64,000 nt of DNA from Methanothrix soehngenii GP6. GTDB lineage: Archaea > Halobacteriota > Methanosarcinia > Methanotrichales > Methanotrichaceae. This document shows positions 27,509 through 35,119 of the stretch, piece after piece (the stretch's first letter is position 1; each line of letters opens with the position of its first letter). The notes under the pieces were generated by a model that saw nothing but the letters and a program-made list of their open reading frames with translations, made no database searches and was not told the origin of the DNA. Where the stretch lies: assembly GCF_000204415.1 (NCBI RefSeq), contig NC_015416.1, forward strand, positions 2,418,001 through 2,482,000. Reading direction: 5' to 3'. The position numbers were made by a program, and so were the translations under genes.

Positions 27509-27906
27509 GGGAGATTTCCTGCCATAAGGTGGCCTCAGGCTTTGCCAGCGGCCCGTCACTGGCAACGAAAATGGCCATCTCATTTCTGGGGAATATCGAC
27601 CCCAGGACGGGAATGGTGGTCGATCCCGGCCATGAGCTATATGGCGAGAGCATCAGCGGCAAGGTGCTCATATTCCCCGGAGGAAAGGGATCTACGGTAG
27701 GCTCTTATGTCATCTATCAGCTAAAGAAAAGAGATCTGGCCCCCGCGGCCATGATCAACCTTCGCTCTGAGCCAATCGTGGCCGTAGGCGCCATCATCAG
27801 CGGCATCCCTCTGGTGGACAGGGTACCGTCCGACATCCTTCAGCTGAAGAACGGAACCTGTATCGAGGTTGATTCCGATCGAGAGCTGATCAGGATCCTG
27901 CCTTAA
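27505..27906 (+). CDS. Phosphomevalonate dehydratase small subunit (AcnX, DUF126)
   Basis: 133 residues from GTG 27505, which overlaps the large-subunit stop as GTGA. Swivelling-domain signature: GNIDPRTGMVVDPGHELYGESISGKVLIFPGGKGSTVGSYVIYQL and EPIVAVGAIISGIPLVDRVP. It completes the AcnX heterodimer of the modified mevalonate pathway. The prenyltransferase and decarboxylase of the later steps are not in this window. Confidence 0.9.
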   Translation: MREISCHKVASGFASGPSLATKMAISFLGNIDPRTGMVVDPGHELYGESISGKVLIFPGGKGSTVGSYVIYQLKKRDLAPAAMINLRSEPIVAVGAIISGIPLVDRVPSDILQLKNGTCIEVDSDRELIRILP

Positions 27907-27938
27907 CCAAAAGATCGATAGCTGTATCTGGAGAGGGT

Positions 27939-28071
27939 TTCGCTGAATTATGGGGTGAGTTCAGGCAGAGGATATGGCCTCTGTTCCTCTGCATCTCCAT
28001 GGTTGGGTCAGTGCGTAGCGGTTCACCACTGAGGCACAGAGACATAGAGTTTTTGCGATTCAAGTTCACCC
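27939..28071. repeat. Dispersed palindromic repeat, copy A
   Basis: A 133-bp element, about 80 percent identical by eye to 49268-49394 in the same orientation. It runs from TTCGCTGAATTA to GATTCAAGTTCACCC. Its core is an inverted repeat of the type CCTCTGTGCCTCTGTGGT ... ACCACCGAGGCACA; in this copy the left arm is split by eight extra bases. It fills the gap between the AcnX small subunit and glgP. No coding capacity is seen. Confidence 0.85.
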
Positions 28072-28114
28072 ATAGCAAATAGCGAGGAGCCTCAGGAGAT
28101 CGGCATGAGTTCGA

Positions 28115-30322
28115 TCAGAACCTTCCGAAGAGATCCTGCTTTACGAATCCTCGTTCTTTCTTTTGCCTTTCCATCATGGCGGCATCGATGGCCTGGCGAT
28201 AGAACTTGTCAGTATACTCCTTGGCCATGCGGGTGGCAGAGAAGTTTGGACCGTTCATCCTGATGGCCTCCTTCATCACCGTCACCCAGCCATGAGGAAT
28301 GCCATCCTCGCCCAGATTATAATACAGTGGCACTATATCCTTCTCCAGAAGAGTATAGATAGAGGCTGCGTCCTTGGCATCTCTCTGTAGCCCATCATCC
28401 GCACCAGAGAACGCCCAGCCGTTTTTGCCATTGTACCCTTCAATCCACCAGCCGTCCAGGACGGATAGCTGGGGAACGCCATTCACCGAAGCCTTCATTC
28501 CGCTGGTTCCGCTCGCCTCCATGGGAGGGATGGGGTTGTTCACCCAGACGTCGACGCCATGCACCAAATACTGGGCCAGCAGCTCATCATAGTCTTCGAC
28601 AAATGCAATCCTGCCACCGGATACTCTATCCTTGGCGGCATTGAATACCTGCTGGAGGAGCATCTTGCTCTGCTGGTCGTCCCCATGCGCTTTTCCTGCA
28701 AAGATGATCTGAACCGGTCTCCAGGGATCATTGAGAATCCTTCTCAGCCGATCCATATCCTGCAGGAGAAGGGTAGGTCGCTTATAAGAGGCGAAGCGCC
28801 TGGCAAACCCCAGGGTGAGGGCGGCGGGATCGAGCAACACTCCAGAGGCCATGATCTGGCCTGGTTCGGCACCACCTTCCAGCCATTTGTTCCGCGCTCG
28901 CTCCTTTATCTTGGTGATCAGCATGTTTTTCATGGCATTATGGTGGTTCCAGATGATCTCATCCGGAATCTCGCAGACCAGCTCCCAGATGCGGCTCTCA
29001 TCATGCTCCTCCAGCCAGGTCCTGCCCATATAGCGGCTGAAGATGTCATAACCCAGCCGGCGATCGATCCAGGTAGGGACATGAATCCCATTGGTGACAT
29101 AATCGATGGGAACCTCATCCACAGGAAGATGAGGCCACAGGGGCTGCCACATGCTCCTGCTCACCTCTCCATGCTTCTTGCTCACAGCATTACGGTAGGC
29201 TGAGTTGCGAAGAGCGAAGGCGGTCATATTGAACTCACCAGGCCGGTCGGGATTGAGACCCTGTCTCAAGAACTCCTCCATAGAAAGATCCAGGGTTGGA
29301 AGATAGGACGAGAGATACTTTTCCAGAAGCGGATAGGCAAAAGCATCGTGCCCTGCAGGAACCGGGGTGTGGGTGGTGAACACTGTGGTATTTCTGACCA
29401 GCTCAGAGGCTTCGCTGTAGTTCATCCCCTGCTCGACCTTTTCTCTGATCCTCTCCAGCACGGCGAACGCGGGATGGCCCTCGTTCAGATGAAGGACGGA
29501 ATAATCCTCGCCCAGAGCCCGCAATACCCTTGCCCCGCCGATTCCCAGGACAATCTCCTGGCGCAGGCGCATCTCCCGGTCGCCGGTGTAGAGCCGGTCG
29601 GAGATGATCCGGTTCTGCGATTCGTTGGCCTCGCTGGAGGTATCTATCAGATAGAGCTTGGTCCTTCCCACCTGAACCATCCAGACCTCAAGTGTGAGGG
29701 GAGGGTCCATGACTGGAACCTTGACCGAGAGTGGGTTTCCATCCCCGTCCAGCACCTTGTGAATGGGCGCATTCTCTCTGTCCAACATCTCGCAAGCCCC
29801 AATCTGCCAGCCGTCTGCTGAGACCATCTGGCGGAGGTAGCCTTGGGGATACATGAATCCCAATCCTACCAGAGGGATGCCCAGGTCACTGCACTCTTTC
29901 AGGTAGTCCCCGGCCAGGAATCCCAGACCGCCGGCATAAAAGGGAAGGGCATGATGCAGGCCGTATTCTGCTGAGAAGTAGGCAATAGCACATCTCTCCG
30001 GCTCACGGCTGCCGGCACAAAACCAGCTAGTTTCAGGCTCCATATAGCCCTCGAACCTGGCCATAACAGAATCATAATGCCTCAGAAAATGAGTATCATT
30101 TGATGCAACTTTGAGCATATGCGCATCCATCTGGTTGAGCATCTTTACTGGATTGTGGCCGCTCAGATGCCAGCCCTGCCTGTGCAGGAGCTTAAATAGC
30201 TCTCTGCCCTCAGGGTGCCAGCTCCACCATAGGTTGTAGGTCAGCTTTCTTAATCCGGCGATCCTCTCCGGCAGATGGGGAAATTTGTCGTTGATGCCTT
30301 TCATGATCTGTTTCAGCTCCAA
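28115..30322 (-). CDS. glgP: Alpha-glucan (glycogen) phosphorylase
   Basis: 735 residues of the short MalP-type phosphorylase. An N-terminal DUF3417-like region (LPERIAGLRKLTYNLWWSWHPEGRELF) is followed by the GT35 core with FSAEYGLHHALPFYAGGLGFLAGDYLK and the PLP-binding EASGTSGMKASVNGVPQLS. It releases glucose 1-phosphate from stored glycogen; with ppsA nearby this fits polysaccharide turnover. It appears to be a single-gene unit. Confidence 0.95.
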   Translation of the reverse strand: MELKQIMKGINDKFPHLPERIAGLRKLTYNLWWSWHPEGRELFKLLHRQGWHLSGHNPVKMLNQMDAHMLKVASNDTHFLRHYDSVMARFEGYMEPETSWFCAGSREPERCAIAYFSAEYGLHHALPFYAGGLGFLAGDYLKECSDLGIPLVGLGFMYPQGYLRQMVSADGWQIGACEMLDRENAPIHKVLDGDGNPLSVKVPVMDPPLTLEVWMVQVGRTKLYLIDTSSEANESQNRIISDRLYTGDREMRLRQEIVLGIGGARVLRALGEDYSVLHLNEGHPAFAVLERIREKVEQGMNYSEASELVRNTTVFTTHTPVPAGHDAFAYPLLEKYLSSYLPTLDLSMEEFLRQGLNPDRPGEFNMTAFALRNSAYRNAVSKKHGEVSRSMWQPLWPHLPVDEVPIDYVTNGIHVPTWIDRRLGYDIFSRYMGRTWLEEHDESRIWELVCEIPDEIIWNHHNAMKNMLITKIKERARNKWLEGGAEPGQIMASGVLLDPAALTLGFARRFASYKRPTLLLQDMDRLRRILNDPWRPVQIIFAGKAHGDDQQSKMLLQQVFNAAKDRVSGGRIAFVEDYDELLAQYLVHGVDVWVNNPIPPMEASGTSGMKASVNGVPQLSVLDGWWIEGYNGKNGWAFSGADDGLQRDAKDAASIYTLLEKDIVPLYYNLGEDGIPHGWVTVMKEAIRMNGPNFSATRMAKEYTDKFYRQAIDAAMMERQKKERGFVKQDLFGRF

Positions 30323-30429
30323 GCAGTTTCCATGCGTTTTTTCTCAATGATATAGCCTTCGATATCAGATGATATGGCCATCTGATGGTCATACAAGCCC
30401 GCAGAATGGTATTTGCATAGAATATCGTC

Positions 30430-30882
30430 TTACTCCCCACAAAAGACATTCTGCGTGGAGAAGACATTGTAAAATGTCTCAATCTTGCCCTCAGGATATA
30501 CCACGGATAGCTTCTCTATCCCCTTTTTCAGCGGTTTATCCTTTGAGCCAAAAGGACAGGAGTAAAATAGGTAGAAGTCATCGATATTCTTTCCCGCCCC
30601 GTTGACCTGAAGAGCCGCACCATTCTCGTCTGCCTTTATGAGCTTCACATCTTTGTACCCACCCAGGAAAGAGATCAGGTCCGGCTCCAAATGCCGGCAT
30701 CCCAAAGCGAGCACATAAAGGCGGGTGAATGTATCCAGAGTGTAATTCAGTTCAAAGGTGGCGCGATCTTTGTCCAGATGCATTGTGACATCCCTGATCT
30801 CAATGCACTCACCACTAACGCTGCCGCCGATTAATAGGACTATTGTCATTGATAATAATAAAGTTAAGGCAATATCTCGCAT
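30430..30882 (-). CDS. Secreted protein of unknown function
   Basis: 150 residues. A signal peptide (about 1-24, ending VSG) precedes a small domain with three cysteines (C26, a Cys in LGCRH, a Cys in YSCPFGSKD) and one near the C-terminus (FCGE). No family is recognised. It starts two bases downstream of a zinc-ribbon membrane protein gene, so the two are probably co-transcribed. Confidence 0.6.
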   Translation of the reverse strand: MRDIALTLLLSMTIVLLIGGSVSGECIEIRDVTMHLDKDRATFELNYTLDTFTRLYVLALGCRHLEPDLISFLGGYKDVKLIKADENGAALQVNGAGKNIDDFYLFYSCPFGSKDKPLKKGIEKLSVVYPEGKIETFYNVFSTQNVFCGE

Positions 30883-30884
30883 CT

Positions 30885-31079
30885 TTACCCATTTGTCCTT
30901 AGGATCGACGGCAGAATCAATATCAATCCCATTATTATTATAAATATTATGAACATTATCTGTTGCTTTCTCTGCGCTGACTTATATTTCGACTCGCAGA
31001 GCTCATCGCAGAAGTTCTCGTCTGCGCGCACTGAATTGCCGCAGACCAGACAGTGTTTGTGCGGCACAATATCTGTCAT
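30885..31079 (-). CDS. DUF2116-type zinc-ribbon membrane protein
   Basis: 64 residues. The N-terminal zinc ribbon HCLVCGNSVRADENFCDELC is followed by a basic linker (KSAQRKQQ) and one transmembrane helix (IMFIIFIIIMGLILILPSI). This layout fits the small archaeal DUF2116 family of unknown function: a cytoplasmic zinc ribbon tethered to the membrane. It is first in a two-gene unit. Confidence 0.75.
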   Translation of the reverse strand: MTDIVPHKHCLVCGNSVRADENFCDELCESKYKSAQRKQQIMFIIFIIIMGLILILPSILRTNG

Positions 31080-31570
31080 TTAATCATCGTCCATTGGTAA
31101 CAAGGAGGGAGAGTAGATAAGGTTTTCCTCTTATCCATAAACCAATGAACTTGCTGCACTTGATGGGGCGAGCTGATTCAGCAAATGGACGAAAGTTGAG
31201 CATTGATTGACGAAATTTCAATTTATAGCCAGAGATCTCAGCATATTTTTTGGGCATGATCAACGACCGCCATTCAATCCCATAGCTCGATATTCAGTTC
31301 TGCGAATTACGAAAAAAGAAAATAAAGAATTGCATTGATACACCTTCAGGAACGAGACGATATCAAACGCAGATTCCTCATTATTTGTATAACTATCAAA
31401 AAAACATTATTAAATGGGCCGCACATTTTGGCACACTTTCTTAGATTTTTCATTCATCATGGAAAGAAATCCGAGACTATTTTTCCACGGGAAATAAAGG
31501 GGTTGGGAGAACTGTCTCTTCCTCTCCTCAATTGCATTAACTATAAAAGGTGCCTTGGCAAGTAGTAGTC
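31080..31570. other. Intergenic region upstream of the large NosD-like gene
   Basis: About 490 bases without a convincing gene. It is A/T-rich, has no strong hairpin or tandem repeat, and the short open frames lack family features. The only clear signal is the TATA box at its right end (31541-31549). The left end should hold the promoter of the DUF2116 gene. Confidence 0.5.
31541..31549 (+). promoter_or_regulatory. TATA box of the large NosD-like gene
   Basis: CTATAAAAG is centred about 26 bases before the ATG at 31571, which predicts transcription starting at or next to the start codon, a leaderless mRNA. No Shine-Dalgarno sequence precedes the ATG, in agreement. Confidence 0.45.
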
Positions 31571-33556
31571 ATGCCAAGATTACCATTGATCATCTTCATG
31601 GCCTTGCTCATCTGGCTTTCTCCGGTTAGCGGCGCGAGAACTTATATCGTTGATGATGACGGTTTCTCTAATTACAAAACAATTCAAGATGCCGTCATCG
31701 CAGCCAGTGATGGCGATACGATATACGTCAAGCCAGGAAACTACAGTGAGGAGGTTATCCTGAACAAGAGCCTAAGCCTTATGCCTCTGATAGGAGAGAT
31801 CGGCCCCATAATTCTCTCCGGCCAGGGCAAAGAGACAGGAATGACAGTATCTTCGGACGGCTGCAACCTGGAGGGGCTCACATTTCAAGGTTATTCTGGT
31901 GCGGCTGTTCATCTTCTCTCCCGAAAAAACCGCATTGAGAATAATGTCTTCGAGGATGCCAGCCCGGCAATTCTGGCAAGCGGCTCGGAGGGAAATTCGA
32001 TAAATGGAAACCTCATAATGAATTGCCAGGGCGGGGTGGCACTGAGAGATGCATCGGAAAATAACAGCATAGACGGAAATGAGATCACCAGCTGCAATAT
32101 CTCTATATTCTTGGGAGAGGCGGATGGAAACAGCATCATTGAGAACAATATATCAGATGCTTATTGGGGCATATGGCTTGATAACTCCAGCCAGGTCCAG
32201 ATTGAGGGAAATGATATTCAGAGCAGAAGCCATGGCATCCTGCTGCTAAATGGCAGCGGCCTTTATGTCAGCGACAATCTGGTTATGATTGACGATGCAG
32301 GCAATTCCACCAGCAGGGCCTCACTTCTTGCCAATGTCAGCGATGTTGTCTTTCAGAGAAATAAGATCGATGGAGGTGAAATCGGTCTGGCCGCTCTTGA
32401 TTGCCAAAATACTGAGCTGCTGTATAACAATATCACCCAAAGCAATAATGCCATCTACATACAGGATGCATACGGTCTAAATATCAATAACAACAGCCTC
32501 ATTGAGGGGGATTACGGCATAAGAGTGGACAACTCCAGCCAAAATTCAATCATCGGAAACCTGGCAAGAGACTTTGTCATCGCCCTAGATATCGGCGCGG
32601 CTGAAGATAACCGGATCTTGAAAAACCAATTTGTGGGCATAACCGATGCTGCAATGCAAATCACATCGTCTGGCAACTGCAAGATCTTGGAAAACGAGTT
32701 TACCGATGGCTTCCGAGGGATCATGCTCATAGAATCTCCCGCTAACCTTCTCCAGGATAATCGCTTCCAGAATGTTACCTGGAGCCTTTATGTGGAGAGC
32801 CAGACAAAAGAGGGATTCAATAACAGTATAGATGAATCCAATGTGGTCGACTTCGTCCCTATAGCCTATCTCTTTGACCAGTCTGAGACGCAGATCAGGG
32901 ATAGGCAACTGGCCCATCTAACCATGGCATACTGCAGGAATATGGCAGTAGATAATATCACAATAACCCGCGATGCCGTCTTCCTGTTCGATTCAATGAA
33001 CAACAGCATCATCAACAGCAATATCTCAGAATGCTTTGGCATGCGGCTCATAAATTCATCCGGAAACGATATCCTGGGCAACCTCTTTAATGGCAATGGA
33101 TACAGTGGCTTGTTCCTGTACTCATCGGATGGGAATCGGATTGAGAAGAACGTCGCATCGGAAAACGAACAGAACGGCTTATCGCTCCTTTCCTGCAATC
33201 AGAATATCATTCGCGATAATTCTGTCCAGAAAAATCTGGTCACAGGAATCTGGCTGAATCTCTCGAATGACAACCAGATCTATGAGAACAATATCACTGC
33301 CAATTCCCTTGGCTCTCAGCTATCATTCTCCACCGGGAATACAATCTATCACAACAACTTCATAGATAACATAGAGCATTCGATAGATACCGAAGGCGGC
33401 AACAGCTGGGATGCCGGCAACAACACGGGCGGAAACTACTGGAGCGATCATTCCGCCAGGGGCAACCCCAGCAGCGACTGGCCCAGATCGATCAAAGGAG
33501 GAATTGCAATAGATAACTATCCCTTCCAGGATGTTAATGGCTGGCTGGCAGCATAG
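31571..33556 (+). CDS. Large secreted NosD-like beta-helix protein
   Basis: 661 residues from ATG 31571 (GTG 31550 would add seven). The signal peptide ends near SPVSG-A. The mature N-terminus TYIVDDDGFSNYKTIQDAVIAASDGDTIYVKPGNYSE is the classic NosD/PbH1 opening. About 20 beta-helix rungs follow, with asparagine-ladder motifs (NSIIGNLA, NQIYENNITAN). The C-terminal GNYWSDHSARGNPSSDWPRSI is a typical archaeal NosD cap. Probably a cell-surface protein; the ligand or substrate is unknown. It is twice the length of the relative at 266-1285. Confidence 0.82.
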   Translation: MPRLPLIIFMALLIWLSPVSGARTYIVDDDGFSNYKTIQDAVIAASDGDTIYVKPGNYSEEVILNKSLSLMPLIGEIGPIILSGQGKETGMTVSSDGCNLEGLTFQGYSGAAVHLLSRKNRIENNVFEDASPAILASGSEGNSINGNLIMNCQGGVALRDASENNSIDGNEITSCNISIFLGEADGNSIIENNISDAYWGIWLDNSSQVQIEGNDIQSRSHGILLLNGSGLYVSDNLVMIDDAGNSTSRASLLANVSDVVFQRNKIDGGEIGLAALDCQNTELLYNNITQSNNAIYIQDAYGLNINNNSLIEGDYGIRVDNSSQNSIIGNLARDFVIALDIGAAEDNRILKNQFVGITDAAMQITSSGNCKILENEFTDGFRGIMLIESPANLLQDNRFQNVTWSLYVESQTKEGFNNSIDESNVVDFVPIAYLFDQSETQIRDRQLAHLTMAYCRNMAVDNITITRDAVFLFDSMNNSIINSNISECFGMRLINSSGNDILGNLFNGNGYSGLFLYSSDGNRIEKNVASENEQNGLSLLSCNQNIIRDNSVQKNLVTGIWLNLSNDNQIYENNITANSLGSQLSFSTGNTIYHNNFIDNIEHSIDTEGGNSWDAGNNTGGNYWSDHSARGNPSSDWPRSIKGGIAIDNYPFQDVNGWLAA

Positions 33557-33645
33557 ATTGCTGCCCGAGGCCATTTCGGATTTGCATAATTGCTGCCGGT
33601 CGAAACCGCAATCTTCTTAAGATGATGATGGGATATGATTGGAGC

Positions 33646-33819
33646 ATGGCAAGAAAAAAGAATGAAGGAAGCGGCCTCCAATCATCAGCCGGCCTGATGC
33701 GATACTTTGAGGCCGATGATGACTCGATCAAGTTCAGCCCCAAGATGGTGCTCGGCGTCTGCATTGGCGCGGGCGCAGTTGTTATGGGTCTGAATATCGC
33801 CTTTGGCCTCTGGCCTTAG
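33646..33819 (+). CDS. secG: Protein translocase Sec61 beta subunit (SecG)
   Basis: 57 residues from ATG 33646. The archaeal Sec61 beta pattern is clear: basic N-terminus MARKKNEGSGLQSSAGLMRYFE, DDDSIKFSPK, then a single C-terminal membrane helix (MVLGVCIGAGAVVMGLNIAF). It is the small third subunit of the SecYE translocon. The gene stands alone, as is usual for this subunit. Confidence 0.9.
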   Translation: MARKKNEGSGLQSSAGLMRYFEADDDSIKFSPKMVLGVCIGAGAVVMGLNIAFGLWP

Positions 33820-33920
33820 TCCCGTCCTGGATGGCAGGGAATTATAATCTCTTTTTGGCAGTTTTATTTAAATAGCTGGGCTTTTGCACTCTGCGCTATA
33901 TTGATTTGGTCTGGCCGATT

Positions 33921-35057
33921 CTAAACAAATTCAGACAGGACCTCTTTCAGGTCCTTCAAGAATAGGTCGACGTTTTCATGGCTCATATGCCCCATGAGGA
34001 TAAGCCGCAATGCTCTGTTTGGTTCCCGGGTTATGGAGACGTGCCAGTCGCGATCCATAAGCCTCTCACGAACCTTAGAGGGCTCTGGGACCCTTAAAGC
34101 GACCACATTCATCACCGGTTCGATCAGTGGCTCAACGCCGATCTCCTTTGCCCCCCGGACCAGATGATCTGTTAGATCCATGCAATAGCCGACCATCTCC
34201 CTGAATCCCTCCCTGCCCAGGTGCATCATCACAGCATAGGTGGCAGCGGCTGCAGCACCGCTCCTGGTGCCGGTCAGGGAAGCCTGTCTGGCCTTGGTGA
34301 GATAGTGGGTCTCGGTCTCCAGGGCGTTCATGCACTCCTGGTTGCGAAAGAGCAGGCCGCCGGCGGGAATGGTGGCAAGCCCCATCTTATGTGGATCTAT
34401 TGTGATTGATTTGACCCCTGGCAGGGAAAAATCCCAGGCAAAGGATCTATCCAGGAATGGGAGGACGAATCCGCCAAATGCCGCATCGACGTGCAAGTGA
34501 ACACCCCATTCAAGGGCCAGATCGGATAGCTCTTCGATCGGATCCACCTGTCCGAACTCCGTAGTTCCCGCTATTCCAACCAGGGCTGCCGTATGCTCGT
34601 CGATCAGCGACTCCACTGAGGAGAGATCGACCCTGAGCTGGGAATCGAGTTCTGCTTTACGCACCTCCAAAGAGAGAAGATCTCCGATCTTGTCAAATGA
34701 AAAATGAGCCGATGCAGGAACGACGATATTTCCCCCACACTTGCCGGACTCGTTCTTGGCCGCCCGAATGGCCTGGATGTTCGACTCAGTGCCACCGGTG
34801 GAGATATAGCCCCGGGCCAGAGGGCAGCCCAGGAGCTCTCCCAGCATGCGAACTACCTCTTCTTCCAGCCCTGCTACGCCCGGAAACAGCCCCGGATCTC
34901 CCAGGTTGGTCTCCAGAAACATGTCATGAGCCTTTATCGCTATAGGATGGGGACGGGTGCACATGGTGGAGAGGAAGCGGTCATAGCTGTAGTCGCGCTC
35001 TCTCGTCCTCTCCAAAATGGCCATTACCTCATCTGCAGGAAGGGCCTTCTCTCTCAT
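33921..35057 (-). CDS. mfnA: L-tyrosine/L-aspartate decarboxylase (MfnA)
   Basis: 378 residues from ATG 35057, which matches family N-termini (MREKALPADEVMAILERTRERDYSYDRFLSTMC). The open frame extends to a TTG at 35123 that overlaps the ppsA stop. A PLP-dependent group II decarboxylase: STGGTESNIQAIRAA, HVDAAFGGFVLPF and the PLP lysine in TIDPHKMGLATIPAGG. It makes tyramine for methanofuran, or beta-alanine for coenzyme A. It lies directly downstream of ppsA and is probably co-transcribed. Confidence 0.92.
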   Translation of the reverse strand: MREKALPADEVMAILERTRERDYSYDRFLSTMCTRPHPIAIKAHDMFLETNLGDPGLFPGVAGLEEEVVRMLGELLGCPLARGYISTGGTESNIQAIRAAKNESGKCGGNIVVPASAHFSFDKIGDLLSLEVRKAELDSQLRVDLSSVESLIDEHTAALVGIAGTTEFGQVDPIEELSDLALEWGVHLHVDAAFGGFVLPFLDRSFAWDFSLPGVKSITIDPHKMGLATIPAGGLLFRNQECMNALETETHYLTKARQASLTGTRSGAAAAATYAVMMHLGREGFREMVGYCMDLTDHLVRGAKEIGVEPLIEPVMNVVALRVPEPSKVRERLMDRDWHVSITREPNRALRLILMGHMSHENVDLFLKDLKEVLSEFV

Positions 35058-35119
35058 TTCGGATCTTTGACCTGACTTGTTGACCTTTTTGGCTATCTGC
35101 CTGATTTGGTCCCTGTGCT

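Noticed and set aside
27939-28071. CRISPR-like repeat
   Set aside because: Only one copy per locus, no spacer periodicity; it is a dispersed palindrome instead.
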